A stretch of 64,000 nucleotides of DNA from Arthrobacter sp. Leaf141. Its GTDB lineage: Bacteria > Actinomycetota > Actinomycetes > Actinomycetales > Micrococcaceae. This document shows, in pieces, positions 51,126-59,617 of the stretch. A model generated the notes under the pieces. The model was not told where the DNA came from. It ran no database searches and saw only the letters and a list, made by a program, of their open reading frames with translations. The DNA is taken from contig NZ_LMOL01000045.1 of NCBI RefSeq assembly GCF_001424565.1, forward strand, positions 213 to 64,212. The letters are read 5' to 3'. Within the stretch, counting starts at the first letter, position 1. Each line of letters opens with the position of its first letter. Position numbers and translations under genes: made by a program.

Positions 51126-52165
51126 GTCCACTCGCGCCGGAAGCAGCCACCGTTGCGCCCCGGAGCATCCTCCTTGTGGGCGGCACCGGGGTTATCAGCG
51201 CGGCGGCCACCGAGCGCGCGGCGGCGCTGGGTCACCGGGTCACCGTCCTCAACCGCGGACAGTCCGCAGCGCGGCCGGTGCCGGACGGCGTTGAGGTACT
51301 GCACGCGGACATCCGCAACCGGGCTTCGGTCCGGGAAGCGCTGGGCACCCGCAGGTTCGACGCCGTCGCGGACTTCATCTCGTACACCCCGGACCAGGCG
51401 GCCGCGGCCGTGGACCTGTTCGCCGGCAGGACCGGCCAGTATGTGTTCATCAGCTCGGCCTCGGCCTACCAGAAGCCGCCTACCCGGCTGCCCATCCTGG
51501 AGTCCACCCCGCTGAAGAACCCGTTCTGGCAGTACTCCCGGGACAAGATCGCCTGTGAGGAAGTACTTTTCGCTGCGTACCGCGAGCGCGACTTCCCGGT
51601 GACAGTGGTGCGGCCCTCGCACACCTACGACCGCACCAAGATCGCCATGGTGGGCGGCTGGACGGATATCCACCGGATGCGCGCCGGACTCCCCGTCATG
51701 GTCCACGGCGACGGCACCTCCCTGTGGACGCTCACGCACAGCAAGGATTTTGCCAAGGGCTTTGTGGGCCTGCTGGGCCGGCCACAGGCAGTGGGTGAGA
51801 GCTACACCATCACCTCGGACGAATACCTGCCGTGGAACCAGATCTACCGGTTGTTCGCGCGCGCTGCCGGGGTGGCCGAGCCGGAGCTGGTCCATGTGGC
51901 TTCGGAAACCATCGCCGCCGCCAGCCCGGAGCTGGGACCCAACCTGCTGGGCGACAGGTCCCATTCGGTGGTGTTCGACAACACCAAGATCAAGGCACTG
52001 GTGCCGGACTACACGGCCACCATCCCGTTCGCCGACGGCGCCCGGGAGATCGTGGCGTGGTTCGACGCCAACCCGGCCTCGCAGGTCCTGAACCAGGACT
52101 ATATGGACCTCACCGACCGGCTGACAACCTGGGCCCGCAGCGGGCAGCGACCAGCCGGAGGTTAA
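51119..52165 (+). CDS. NAD-dependent epimerase/dehydratase family protein
   Basis: The 348-residue extended-SDR protein has the nucleotide motif ILLVGGTGVISAAATERAAALGHRV (GGTGxI form) and VFISSASAYQKP with the Ser and Tyr region, then VVRPSHTYD. The type resembles plant and bacterial CSP41/reductase-like proteins of unknown substrate. It overlaps the second aldo/keto reductase by 7 bases. A sugar or lactone conversion shared with the reductases is possible but not shown. Confidence 0.82.
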   Translation: MVSPLAPEAATVAPRSILLVGGTGVISAAATERAAALGHRVTVLNRGQSAARPVPDGVEVLHADIRNRASVREALGTRRFDAVADFISYTPDQAAAAVDLFAGRTGQYVFISSASAYQKPPTRLPILESTPLKNPFWQYSRDKIACEEVLFAAYRERDFPVTVVRPSHTYDRTKIAMVGGWTDIHRMRAGLPVMVHGDGTSLWTLTHSKDFAKGFVGLLGRPQAVGESYTITSDEYLPWNQIYRLFARAAGVAEPELVHVASETIAAASPELGPNLLGDRSHSVVFDNTKIKALVPDYTATIPFADGAREIVAWFDANPASQVLNQDYMDLTDRLTTWARSGQRPAGG

Positions 52166-52272
52166 TGCCCATGCCCGGTGTGCAACGGAAGCACTTCATG
52201 GGCGCCCGACGGCGGCAGGCAGCTGCCGCCGTCGGGCGTTCCGGAGGCCGGCGAAACCCCAGCCTGGTTGAC

Positions 52273-54078
52273 CTACCGGAGCGGGCCGGTGCCACCGGCG
52301 TCGGGTCCGAATTCCGCCAGTGCCGGCAGCGCCTTGCCGGCGTAGTCGAAGACAGCCTGGTTTTCCCACGCGTTGCCGGAAGTGGGATCGGCGGGATCCC
52401 AGCCGTTGCCCGGGACGGATGTCCAGGCCGGTTCCCAGTACACGGCGCCCAGCCCACGGCCACCCGGCGCTGAGGCCACCACATCCTGCACGGCCCGGAA
52501 ATTGGCGGCCTGGCCGGCAGGTGTGGCCGGGTATCCCTTGACCAGCTGCGACGCCTTGGCCACCACGTTTTCCCACGGAGCGTTCGGGTTGTCCTCAAGC
52601 GTGAACGGGTACGAGGTTTCCACCACCAGGACGTCCTTGTTGTACCGCCCGGACAGGGTGCTGACTGCTTCCTGCAGATCGGCAAGGGTGCCGTGCCAGA
52701 ACCCGTAGTAGGACAGACCCACAATATCGAAGGCAACCCCGCGGGCCGTCACTTCGTCGAACCACCAGGTCAGGCCACCAATGCCGTTATTGATATTGGT
52801 CAGGTGCAGCACAGTTTTGGTACTCGGGCTGACCTCGGTGACGGCGCGGGTACCGGCCTTGAGGAACATCGCCAGGTTGTCCCACTGCGCGCCCGTCACG
52901 TTATCGCTGGCGTCCACATCCCAGGTTTGACCGTGCGGCCACAGCATCCCTGGGTTGATCTCGTTGCCGATCTGCGCGGCGTACGGTGTGACCCCGGCTG
53001 CCCTGATGGCTTCCATCACGTCTTTTGTATGCGCGTACAGCGCAGCCGCCATCTCGGTGGCGGGCAAGTCCGTCCACGCCGCGGGCGTGCCTTGCGCCCC
53101 CGGGTCGGTCCATCGGTCCGAGTAGTGGAAATCCACCAGGACCCGCATGCCCTGCGCCTGGGCCCGTTTGGCCATGGCCGCCACCTGCTGCTTGCGGTTG
53201 TATCCGTCGGCAGGGTCAACCCAGACCTTGAGCCGGACCAGGTTGGTGCCTGCATCGGCGAAGGCCCGCACCGGGTCCACCCGCTGGCCGGCGGCCGTGA
53301 AATAGGCCGCCCCGTGGTCCTCGTTCTTGGGCACCCCGGACAGATCGGCCCCGCGGATGGTCCGCTCCACCTTGCCCTCAGTGAAGCTCACATTGTCGAT
53401 GCTGGCCCAGGCGCCCGCCCCTGTGGTGCTGACGGAAACAGTGCACTTGCCGGCCACGTTGGCGCTGACCGCAATGCTCAGCCACTGGTCATCCGTCTCC
53501 GTAGAAGGCAGCACGGTGGCGCCGCCGGTCCCGCAGCCCGTAAGGACCAGGCTGGACGAGTTCACGGGCCCACCGGACTTAATGGCTGCACGGAACGTCC
53601 ACCAGCCCTTCTTGAGCCCGGTAATGGTCTGGGATGTAGTGACCGTTTCCGCCGACTCCAGCCACTGCGTCAGCCTGTTGGCTGAATCCGCGCCGCCCGC
53701 TTCCACCTTGGCGGCGCCCGCGGCTCCTGCCGTGGTCCAGCCGGACAGGCCGGATTCAAAACCAGGGTTGGCCACGGCGGCCGGGCCGCGGCCGGTGCTG
53801 CTGCCTGGGTTGTTGCCGTGGCCCGGGTTGTTGCCTTGGTTGCTGCCTGGGTTGTTGCCGTGGTTGGTGCCCGGATTGTTGCCTTGGTTGGTGCCTGGGT
53901 TGTTGCCGCGGCCCGGGTTGTTGCCTTGGTTGCTGCCTGGGCCCGGGCTCCCGCCGGGGCCGGCAATTGCCGGCGCTGCCCCCAGCAGCACGCCGGCCAG
54001 TGCCAGGGCCGTGATGGCGGCCAACGTCCGGCCGGGTGGCCGTTTACGGGTACTGCCGATGCTGCGGGGGTGTTTCAC
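52273..54078 (-). CDS. Secreted GH53 endo-beta-1,4-galactanase
   Basis: The 601-residue protein has a signal peptide ending AAPAIAG, a disordered linker of about 55 residues made of NPGxNQGN-type repeats, a carbohydrate-binding beta-sandwich (about 100-240; VANPGFESGLSGWTT) and the GH53 barrel (about 245-595; IRGADLSGVPKNEDHGAAY). The acid/base is Glu373 in QIGNEINPG and the nucleophile Glu487 in VVETSYPF. It cuts galactan side chains of rhamnogalacturonan I outside the cell. It is downstream of the GH42 gene on the same strand, separated by a strong hairpin. Confidence 0.92.
   Translation of the reverse strand: MKHPRSIGSTRKRPPGRTLAAITALALAGVLLGAAPAIAGPGGSPGPGSNQGNNPGRGNNPGTNQGNNPGTNHGNNPGSNQGNNPGHGNNPGSSTGRGPAAVANPGFESGLSGWTTAGAAGAAKVEAGGADSANRLTQWLESAETVTTSQTITGLKKGWWTFRAAIKSGGPVNSSSLVLTGCGTGGATVLPSTETDDQWLSIAVSANVAGKCTVSVSTTGAGAWASIDNVSFTEGKVERTIRGADLSGVPKNEDHGAAYFTAAGQRVDPVRAFADAGTNLVRLKVWVDPADGYNRKQQVAAMAKRAQAQGMRVLVDFHYSDRWTDPGAQGTPAAWTDLPATEMAAALYAHTKDVMEAIRAAGVTPYAAQIGNEINPGMLWPHGQTWDVDASDNVTGAQWDNLAMFLKAGTRAVTEVSPSTKTVLHLTNINNGIGGLTWWFDEVTARGVAFDIVGLSYYGFWHGTLADLQEAVSTLSGRYNKDVLVVETSYPFTLEDNPNAPWENVVAKASQLVKGYPATPAGQAANFRAVQDVVASAPGGRGLGAVYWEPAWTSVPGNGWDPADPTSGNAWENQAVFDYAGKALPALAEFGPDAGGTGPLR
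53805..53945. repeat. Degenerate tandem repeat coding the NPG linker
   Basis: Short units of 12-15 bases (GGGTTGTTGCC plus TTGGT/GTGGC variants) repeat about nine times, coding the NPG-S/T/R/H-N-Q/H-G-N linker of the galactanase. Repeat number is likely to vary between strains. Confidence 0.8.
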
Positions 54079-54101
54079 GGGGCGTCCTCCTTGACGTGGA
54101 A

Positions 54102-54131
54102 ACCGGCCGGGACCTGCTGGTCCCGGCCGGT
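54102..54131 (-). other. Intercistronic hairpin between GH42 and GH53 genes
   Basis: ACCGGCCGGGACC (54102-54114) and GGTCCCGGCCGGT (54119-54131) form a perfect 13-base stem with a TGCT loop in the 64-base gap. The AAGGAGG ribosome site of GH53 follows directly. No T-run, so partial termination or mRNA protection is more likely than full termination. Confidence 0.6.
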
Positions 54132-54142
54132 GGTCTGTGGTG

Positions 54143-56182
54143 CTAGCTGGTTCCTTCGGGGGCCCGGATCACGCGGACGGTGCCGGCAGGCACGTGGGCG
54201 GTACCGCTGACCTGTTCCCCGGAGAACATGTCCAGACCGGCTGCCGGATAGTCGGCGTCGTTCTCCGCATGGTTGATCAGGAACGTGAAGCGGTCCTCCC
54301 CGTTACTGCGGGCCATCACCTCAAGCCCTGCCGGGTGCGTGGGCGCGGCAGGCACGCCGGCCCCGGTCACCGCGGCCATCACGACGGCGGCCAGGTCGCC
54401 GCCGTCGAGGTTGGTGGAGACGTACCAGGCGGTGCCGGCACCGAAGCTGTTGCGGGTGATGGCCGGGCCGGCGGCGGCCGGGCCGTCCTGGTACCGTGCC
54501 ACCACGCTGGCCGTGGTGGGGTGGATTTCCTCGGACCAGATGGTGCCCGCGCCCATGCCGTTGCTCAGCTCAACGGCCTGGTGTTCGCGCAGCGGCAGGA
54601 ATTCGTGGATTTCCAGGCCCAGGAGGTCGCGGAGGGGCCCCGGGGAAGCTCCGGGCGGGACAGTGTCGGTGGCGTCCACGATGCCGGAGAAGTAGGACAC
54701 CATGAGGTGCCCACCGCCGGAAACGTAGCGGCCCAGGTTGGCCGCAGAAGCATCGCCCACCAGGTACAGAGCCGGCGCCAGGACCAGGTCGTAGCCGGAA
54801 AGGTCGGCTTCCGGGTGCGCGAAGTCCACGGCCACGCCCCGGTTCCAGAGCACCGAGTAATAGGCCTCGATCCGTTCCCGGTGGTCCAGTTCGCTGCTGG
54901 GCCGCCATTCGAGGTCCTGGGCCCAGAAGGATTCCACATCCCACAGGATGGCCACCCGGGCGTTGACGGTGGAACCCTTGACGGGGCTGAGCTTGCGCAG
55001 GTCATCCCCGAGGTCCAGGACTTCGCGCCAGATCCGGGAACCGGTGCCGGCGTGCGGCAGCATGGCGGAGTGGAACTTTTCGGCCCCGTAGCGGGAGGCC
55101 CGGAACTGGAAGAACATAACGGCGTCCGCGCCGCGGGCCACGTGGGAAAGGCTGTTGCGGGCCAGTTCACCAGGGCGCTTGGCGATGTTGCGGCCCTGCC
55201 AGTTCACGGCGCTGGTGGAGTGCTCCATCAGCATCCACGGCTTATTGCCCGCCAGTGACCGGGTGAGGTCGGCGTCCATGGCCAGCAGGATGTGGTTGTC
55301 GGTGCGCTGTGCCACCAGGTAATGGTCGTTGGCAACAATGTCCACTTCCTTGCTCCAGGCCCAGTAGTCCGGGGAGAGGCAGTTGGTGGCCATGAAGTTG
55401 GTGGTGACAGGAGTGTTGGGGGCGTGACGGCGGATGATGTCGCGCTCGGCGGTGAAGCACTCCAGCATGGCGTTCGAGGTGAACCGGGCGAAGTCCAGCC
55501 GCTGGCCCTGGTTGCTGACGCTGGCGGAGAGCCGGGGGGCGTCGATTTCGTCCCAGGCACCGTACTTCTGGCCCCAGAACAGGGTGCCCCAGGCGCTGTT
55601 CAGCGCGTCGAGGGTGCCGTAACGGGCCTCCAGCCAGGTGCGGAAGGCGGCCACGGAGGCGTCGTCGTACGAATCGCTGACGGGGGCGCCGTATTCGTTG
55701 TGCACGTGCCACAGGACCACGCCCGGGTGGGACCCGTAGCGCCGGGCCAGCTGTTCGGTGATGTTGGCGGCGGCCCGGCGGTAGTCCGGGGAGCTGGGGC
55801 TGGCCATCCCGCGGGAGCCGTTGCCCAGGGTGATTCCGTCGCGGGTGACGGGATGGGCCTGCGGGTACTTTTTCCAGAACCAGGCCGGCGGAGCGGCCGT
55901 GGGGGTGCCCAGGTCGATGCTGATGCCGGCATCGGTCAGCAGGTCCACCAGGTGGTCCAGCCACTCAAAATCGTATTCGCCTTCACGCGGTTCCAGAAGT
56001 ACCCAGGAGAAGATCCCCACGCTGACCAGGTTGATCCCGGCTTCCTGCATCAGGGCGATGTCCTCGACCCACACCTCGCGGGGCCATTGCTCGGGGTTGT
56101 AGTCCCCGCCATAGCAAAGGCCTGCGGGGCGCTGGACCCACGGCGCCGGTGCGGGGGCGGGGGCCTGCAGGACGTCTGTCAT
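54143..56182 (-). CDS. GH42 beta-galactosidase
   Basis: The 679-residue protein is full length for GH42: LCYGGDYNPEQWP near the start, the acid/base Glu163 in WHVHNEYG, the nucleophile Glu320 in LMEHSTSAVNW, a trimerisation domain (ILWDVESFWAQD) and a small C-terminal beta-domain. There is no signal peptide. It would release galactose from the beta-1,4-galacto-oligosaccharides produced by GH53 and imported by transporter system 2, which is encoded divergently. Confidence 0.94.
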   Translation of the reverse strand: MTDVLQAPAPAPAPWVQRPAGLCYGGDYNPEQWPREVWVEDIALMQEAGINLVSVGIFSWVLLEPREGEYDFEWLDHLVDLLTDAGISIDLGTPTAAPPAWFWKKYPQAHPVTRDGITLGNGSRGMASPSSPDYRRAAANITEQLARRYGSHPGVVLWHVHNEYGAPVSDSYDDASVAAFRTWLEARYGTLDALNSAWGTLFWGQKYGAWDEIDAPRLSASVSNQGQRLDFARFTSNAMLECFTAERDIIRRHAPNTPVTTNFMATNCLSPDYWAWSKEVDIVANDHYLVAQRTDNHILLAMDADLTRSLAGNKPWMLMEHSTSAVNWQGRNIAKRPGELARNSLSHVARGADAVMFFQFRASRYGAEKFHSAMLPHAGTGSRIWREVLDLGDDLRKLSPVKGSTVNARVAILWDVESFWAQDLEWRPSSELDHRERIEAYYSVLWNRGVAVDFAHPEADLSGYDLVLAPALYLVGDASAANLGRYVSGGGHLMVSYFSGIVDATDTVPPGASPGPLRDLLGLEIHEFLPLREHQAVELSNGMGAGTIWSEEIHPTTASVVARYQDGPAAAGPAITRNSFGAGTAWYVSTNLDGGDLAAVVMAAVTGAGVPAAPTHPAGLEVMARSNGEDRFTFLINHAENDADYPAAGLDMFSGEQVSGTAHVPAGTVRVIRAPEGTS

Positions 56183-56201
56183 CGAGTGATCTCCTTAGAA
56201 C

Positions 56202-56215
56202 TGTGTGCGCTCCCA
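56202..56215. promoter_or_regulatory. LacI-type operator near the GH42 start
   Basis: TGTGTGCGCTCCCA fits the LacI-family pattern TGNNANCGNTNNCA with one mismatch, 20 bases upstream of the GH42 gene. Confidence 0.5.
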
Positions 56216-56259
56216 GTAATATCACAAGCTATTTGACTGTGCCTAGAGGACGGTTCTTA

Positions 56260-56302
56260 TTGACATTGGTCACATTAATGTGGATTACTGGAACCGCTCA
56301 CA
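56260..56302. promoter_or_regulatory. Promoter/operator region of galactan transporter system 2
   Basis: This stretch has a -35 box TTGACA (56260-56265), a perfect 12-base palindrome CACATTAATGTG (56271-56282) and a LacI-type operator TGGAACCGCTCACA (56289-56302) that fits TGNNANCGNTNNCA fully. CCAGTAAT (56213-56220) is inverted as ATTACTGG at 56284-56291. The LacI protein encoded at 59618-60634 is the likely ligand. Confidence 0.6.
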
Positions 56303-56376
56303 GTCATACGGCTTCGGTTGGATGAGCGGTGAAAATCAGCCAGAGACACATTCAGCTTTTCGACAAGGAGGACGGA

Positions 56377-57699
56377 ATGCGCAGGTCATTTCGTGCAGGC
56401 GCCGTGGCAATGATTGCCGCCGCAGCACTGCTCACTGCAGGTTGTTCCACAGGATCAGGCACCGGCTCGGCGGAGCAGAACACCGACCCCAACCAGAAGG
56501 TCGAACTGACCTACTGGGCCTGGGCCCCCAACCTGGACAAGGTGGTGGACCTCTGGAACGAGAAAAACCCCAACATCCACGTCACCGTCAACAAGCAGGA
56601 CGGCGGCGACCCGGCCATCACCAAGCTGCTGACCGCCGTCAACGCCGGCTCCGGCGCGCCGGACCTGATCCAGGCCGAATACCAGAAGATCCCCACCCTG
56701 GTGGCCGCCGATGCGCTGGTTGACCTCGCTGACACCGAGGCCAAAGAGACCAAGGACAACTTCCCCGAAGGCGTGTGGAACTCAGTGACCCTGGGCGGCG
56801 AGGCCCTCTACGCCGTCCCCCAGGACACCGGCCCCATGGCGTTCTACTACCGCGCCGACATCTTTGAAGGCCTCGGCCTGGCCGTGCCCACCACCTGGGA
56901 TGAATACGCCGCGGCAGCCAAAACCATCCACGACGCAGATCCCGAAGCCTACCTGGGGACGTTCTCCTCCAACGACGCCGGCTGGTTCACCGGCATGGCC
57001 CAGCAGGCCGGCGCATCCTGGTGGGGCATCGACGGTGACGCCTGGAGCGTCAAGATCGCCGAAGAGCCCACCGAAAAAGTCGCCGGCTACTGGGGCGGCC
57101 TCGTGGAGCAGGGCACCATCGACAACAAGCCCATGTACACCCCCGAGTGGAACGCCGCACTGAACAGCGGCAAGCAGGTGGGCTGGCTGAGCGCGGCCTG
57201 GGCCCCAGGCGTACTCGCCGGCAACGCCGGCGCCACGGCCGGCAAGTGGAAAGTGGCCCCCATGCCGCAGTGGGATGCCGCGAAGCCGGCCACCGGCAAC
57301 TGGGGCGGCTCTTCCACCGCCGTCACCACCCAATCCAAGAACGTGGCCGCAGCCGCGAAGTTCGCCACGTGGCTGAACACCTCCCCCGAAGCCGTTGACG
57401 CCCTGGTCAAGGTGTCCAACATCTACCCGGCGGACACCGAAGGGGCCAAGACGGCGCTGACCGCTGCTCCGGAGTTCTTCAGCAACCAGCCTGACTTCTA
57501 CGACGTGATCGGCAAGGCCGCCCAGAACGTGGGCTCCTTCAACTACGGCCCCAATGTGAATGTCGCTTTCAACGCCTACAACGACCAGTTCGCCAAGGCC
57601 GCGCAGGCCAAATCCCGGAGCGCCTTCCTCGAGGCCGTGGACAGCATGCAGCAGGTCACCGTCGAGGACCTGAAGAAGACCGGCTTCACGGTCAAGTAA
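56377..57699 (+). CDS. Sugar ABC transporter substrate-binding lipoprotein (system 2)
   Basis: AAGGAGG precedes the ATG at 56377. The 440-residue protein has a lipoprotein signal (AAAALLTAGC, Cys23) and a family 1 sugar-binding body (VELTYWAWAPNLDKVVDLWNEKNPNIHVTV; TTWDEYAAAAKTI). It is divergent from GH42 and likely binds galacto-oligosaccharides. A strong hairpin separates it from the permease genes, a common arrangement for binding proteins that are made in excess. Confidence 0.92.
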   Translation: MRRSFRAGAVAMIAAAALLTAGCSTGSGTGSAEQNTDPNQKVELTYWAWAPNLDKVVDLWNEKNPNIHVTVNKQDGGDPAITKLLTAVNAGSGAPDLIQAEYQKIPTLVAADALVDLADTEAKETKDNFPEGVWNSVTLGGEALYAVPQDTGPMAFYYRADIFEGLGLAVPTTWDEYAAAAKTIHDADPEAYLGTFSSNDAGWFTGMAQQAGASWWGIDGDAWSVKIAEEPTEKVAGYWGGLVEQGTIDNKPMYTPEWNAALNSGKQVGWLSAAWAPGVLAGNAGATAGKWKVAPMPQWDAAKPATGNWGGSSTAVTTQSKNVAAAAKFATWLNTSPEAVDALVKVSNIYPADTEGAKTALTAAPEFFSNQPDFYDVIGKAAQNVGSFNYGPNVNVAFNAYNDQFAKAAQAKSRSAFLEAVDSMQQVTVEDLKKTGFTVK

Positions 57700-57707
57700 C
57701 CCCACCG

Positions 57708-57737
57708 GCCGGGAGGACGCAGCAGCGTCCTCCCGGC
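57708..57737 (+). other. Intercistronic hairpin after the binding-protein gene
   Basis: GCCGGGAGGACGC (57708-57720) and its complement at 57725-57737 form a perfect 13-base stem with an AGCA loop, in the 70-base gap before the first permease gene. It may act as a partial terminator or RNase barrier, giving more binding protein than permease. Confidence 0.65.
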
Positions 57738-57769
57738 TTACTGGCCCCAACAACCCAAGGAAGTGCACC

Positions 57770-58744
57770 ATGGCGGCAACAGCGACCATGCCAGGCAGTG
57801 CGGAAAAAACCGCGGCCCCCGGGCGGCCCCGGCAGGCGAAGAACTTCAAACAGCGGGTCCTGACCCCCTACGCGATGCTGGCACCGGGCATTGTCCTGTT
57901 CCTGCTGTTCATGGCAGCACCCATCATCTACACGCTGGTCCTGAGCTTCCAGCAGAAAAAGGTCAGCGGCCTGGGCCTCGGCAAGGGCGCGCAGAGCACG
58001 GTGTTTGCCGGGTTCGACAACTACGTCCGGTCCCTGACGGACCCCGAGTTCGGGGCCAGCGTGCTGCGCGTGCTGACCTACGGGGCCATCCTGATCCCGC
58101 TGATGCTCGGCTTCGCCCTGCTTTTCGCGCTGCTCCTGGATTCCCGGCGGACCCGGGCCGGCAGCTTCTCGCGGACCGCCATCTTCCTGCCGTACGCCGT
58201 CCCGGCCGTGATCAGCTCGCTCCTGTGGGGCTTCCTGTACCTGCCCGGCGTCAGCCCCTTCCACTTCGTGGCGGACAAACTGGGCATCGCGCTGCCGTCA
58301 CTACTGAACCCGGACCTGATCATCTTCGCCATCGCCAACATTGCCCTGTGGGGCGGCGTGGGCTTCAACATGATCGTTATGTACACGTCCCTGAAGGCAG
58401 TGCCGCAGGAGATCTACGAGGCCGCCAAGCTGGACGGTGCGTCGGAGATCCAGACCGCGCTGCGCATCAAGATCCCCATCATTGCTCCGTCCGTGGTGAT
58501 GACGGCGCTGTTCTCCATGATTGCCACGCTGCAGGTCTTCGCCGAACCCACCACGCTCCGGCCGCTGGCCAACAGCCTCTCCACCAGCTGGTCCCCGCTG
58601 ATGCTGGTGTACCGCGACGCCTTCACCCGCAATGACGTGTACTCCGCCGCCGCCACCAGCATCGTCATAGCCCTTGCCACCTTTGCCATATCCTTCCTCT
58701 TCCTGCGTGTAGTGCAGAAGCGGGCCTTCGGACAGGAGAACTGA
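57770..58744 (+). CDS. Sugar ABC transporter permease 1 (system 2)
   Basis: The 324-residue MalF-type permease has a basic cytoplasmic N-terminus, six helices and the EAA loop EIYEAAKLDGASEIQTALRIKIPIIAP. It is followed 2 bases later by the second permease. No ATPase gene is linked to this system either. Confidence 0.93.
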   Translation: MAATATMPGSAEKTAAPGRPRQAKNFKQRVLTPYAMLAPGIVLFLLFMAAPIIYTLVLSFQQKKVSGLGLGKGAQSTVFAGFDNYVRSLTDPEFGASVLRVLTYGAILIPLMLGFALLFALLLDSRRTRAGSFSRTAIFLPYAVPAVISSLLWGFLYLPGVSPFHFVADKLGIALPSLLNPDLIIFAIANIALWGGVGFNMIVMYTSLKAVPQEIYEAAKLDGASEIQTALRIKIPIIAPSVVMTALFSMIATLQVFAEPTTLRPLANSLSTSWSPLMLVYRDAFTRNDVYSAAATSIVIALATFAISFLFLRVVQKRAFGQEN

Positions 58745-58746
58745 CC

Positions 58747-59598
58747 GTGTCCATCCCCACGGAAATCCGCGAGAAGCCGAGTTACCTTTCCACCGGCATC
58801 CTGATCATCGGCGCGCTCTACTGCCTCTTCCCCGTGATCTGGGTGGTGGCCGCCGCCACCAAGGGCAGCGACGAACTGTTCTCCACCTTCACGTTCACCC
58901 CCAGCGTGCACCTCTGGAGCAACATCGTGGAGCTGACCGCCTACCGCGACGGCGTATTCTGGCGCTGGATGCTCAACACGGCCCTCTACGCCGGTGTGGG
59001 CGCCCTCCTCTCCACCTGGGTTTCGGCGCTGTCCGGCTACGTTCTGGCCAAATACGATTTCCCCGGAAAGAACGGTGTTTTCAAGGTCCTGCTGATGGGC
59101 GTCCTGGTGCCCGGCGTGATCCTCGCGATCCCGCAGTACCTCATGCTGGCCCAGCTGGGACTGACCAACACCTACTGGTCCGTCCTGCTGCCGCAGATCA
59201 TCAGCCCCTACGGCATCTACCTGGCTCGGATCTACGCCGCCGCCTCGGTGCCCGGTGACGTGATCGAGGCAGCCAGGACCGAAGGCGCCAAGGAGATGTA
59301 CATCTTCAACCGGATCGCCCTGCCCATGATGCTGCCCGGCCTGGTGACCATCTTCCTCTTCCAGTTCGTGGCCATCTGGAACAACTTCATGCTGCCGTAC
59401 ATCATGCTGGGCGACGACACCCTGTTCCCGCTGACGGTGGGCCTGAACGGGCTGCTGAACCAGGGCGCCACTGCCCCGGCGCTCTACACCCTGGTGCTGG
59501 CCGGTGCGCTGCTGTCCATCATTCCGCTGGTGATCATGTTCCTGTTCCTGCAGCGCTACTGGCGCGTTGACCTCGCTGCTGGCGCCGTGAAGGCCTAG
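58747..59598 (+). CDS. Sugar ABC transporter permease 2 (system 2)
   Basis: The GTG at 58747 starts a 283-residue MalG-type permease with six helices and the EAA loop VIEAARTEGAKEMYIFNRIALPMMLPG. It pairs with the preceding permease. The LacI gene follows 19 bases later. Confidence 0.93.
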   Translation: MSIPTEIREKPSYLSTGILIIGALYCLFPVIWVVAAATKGSDELFSTFTFTPSVHLWSNIVELTAYRDGVFWRWMLNTALYAGVGALLSTWVSALSGYVLAKYDFPGKNGVFKVLLMGVLVPGVILAIPQYLMLAQLGLTNTYWSVLLPQIISPYGIYLARIYAAASVPGDVIEAARTEGAKEMYIFNRIALPMMLPGLVTIFLFQFVAIWNNFMLPYIMLGDDTLFPLTVGLNGLLNQGATAPALYTLVLAGALLSIIPLVIMFLFLQRYWRVDLAAGAVKA

Positions 59599-59617
59599 GG
59601 CTGGATAGGCTCTGACA

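Noticed and set aside
53805..53945. CRISPR-like array
   Set aside because: The repeats are short, degenerate and in frame with the NPG linker of the galactanase; there are no unique spacers and no cas genes.
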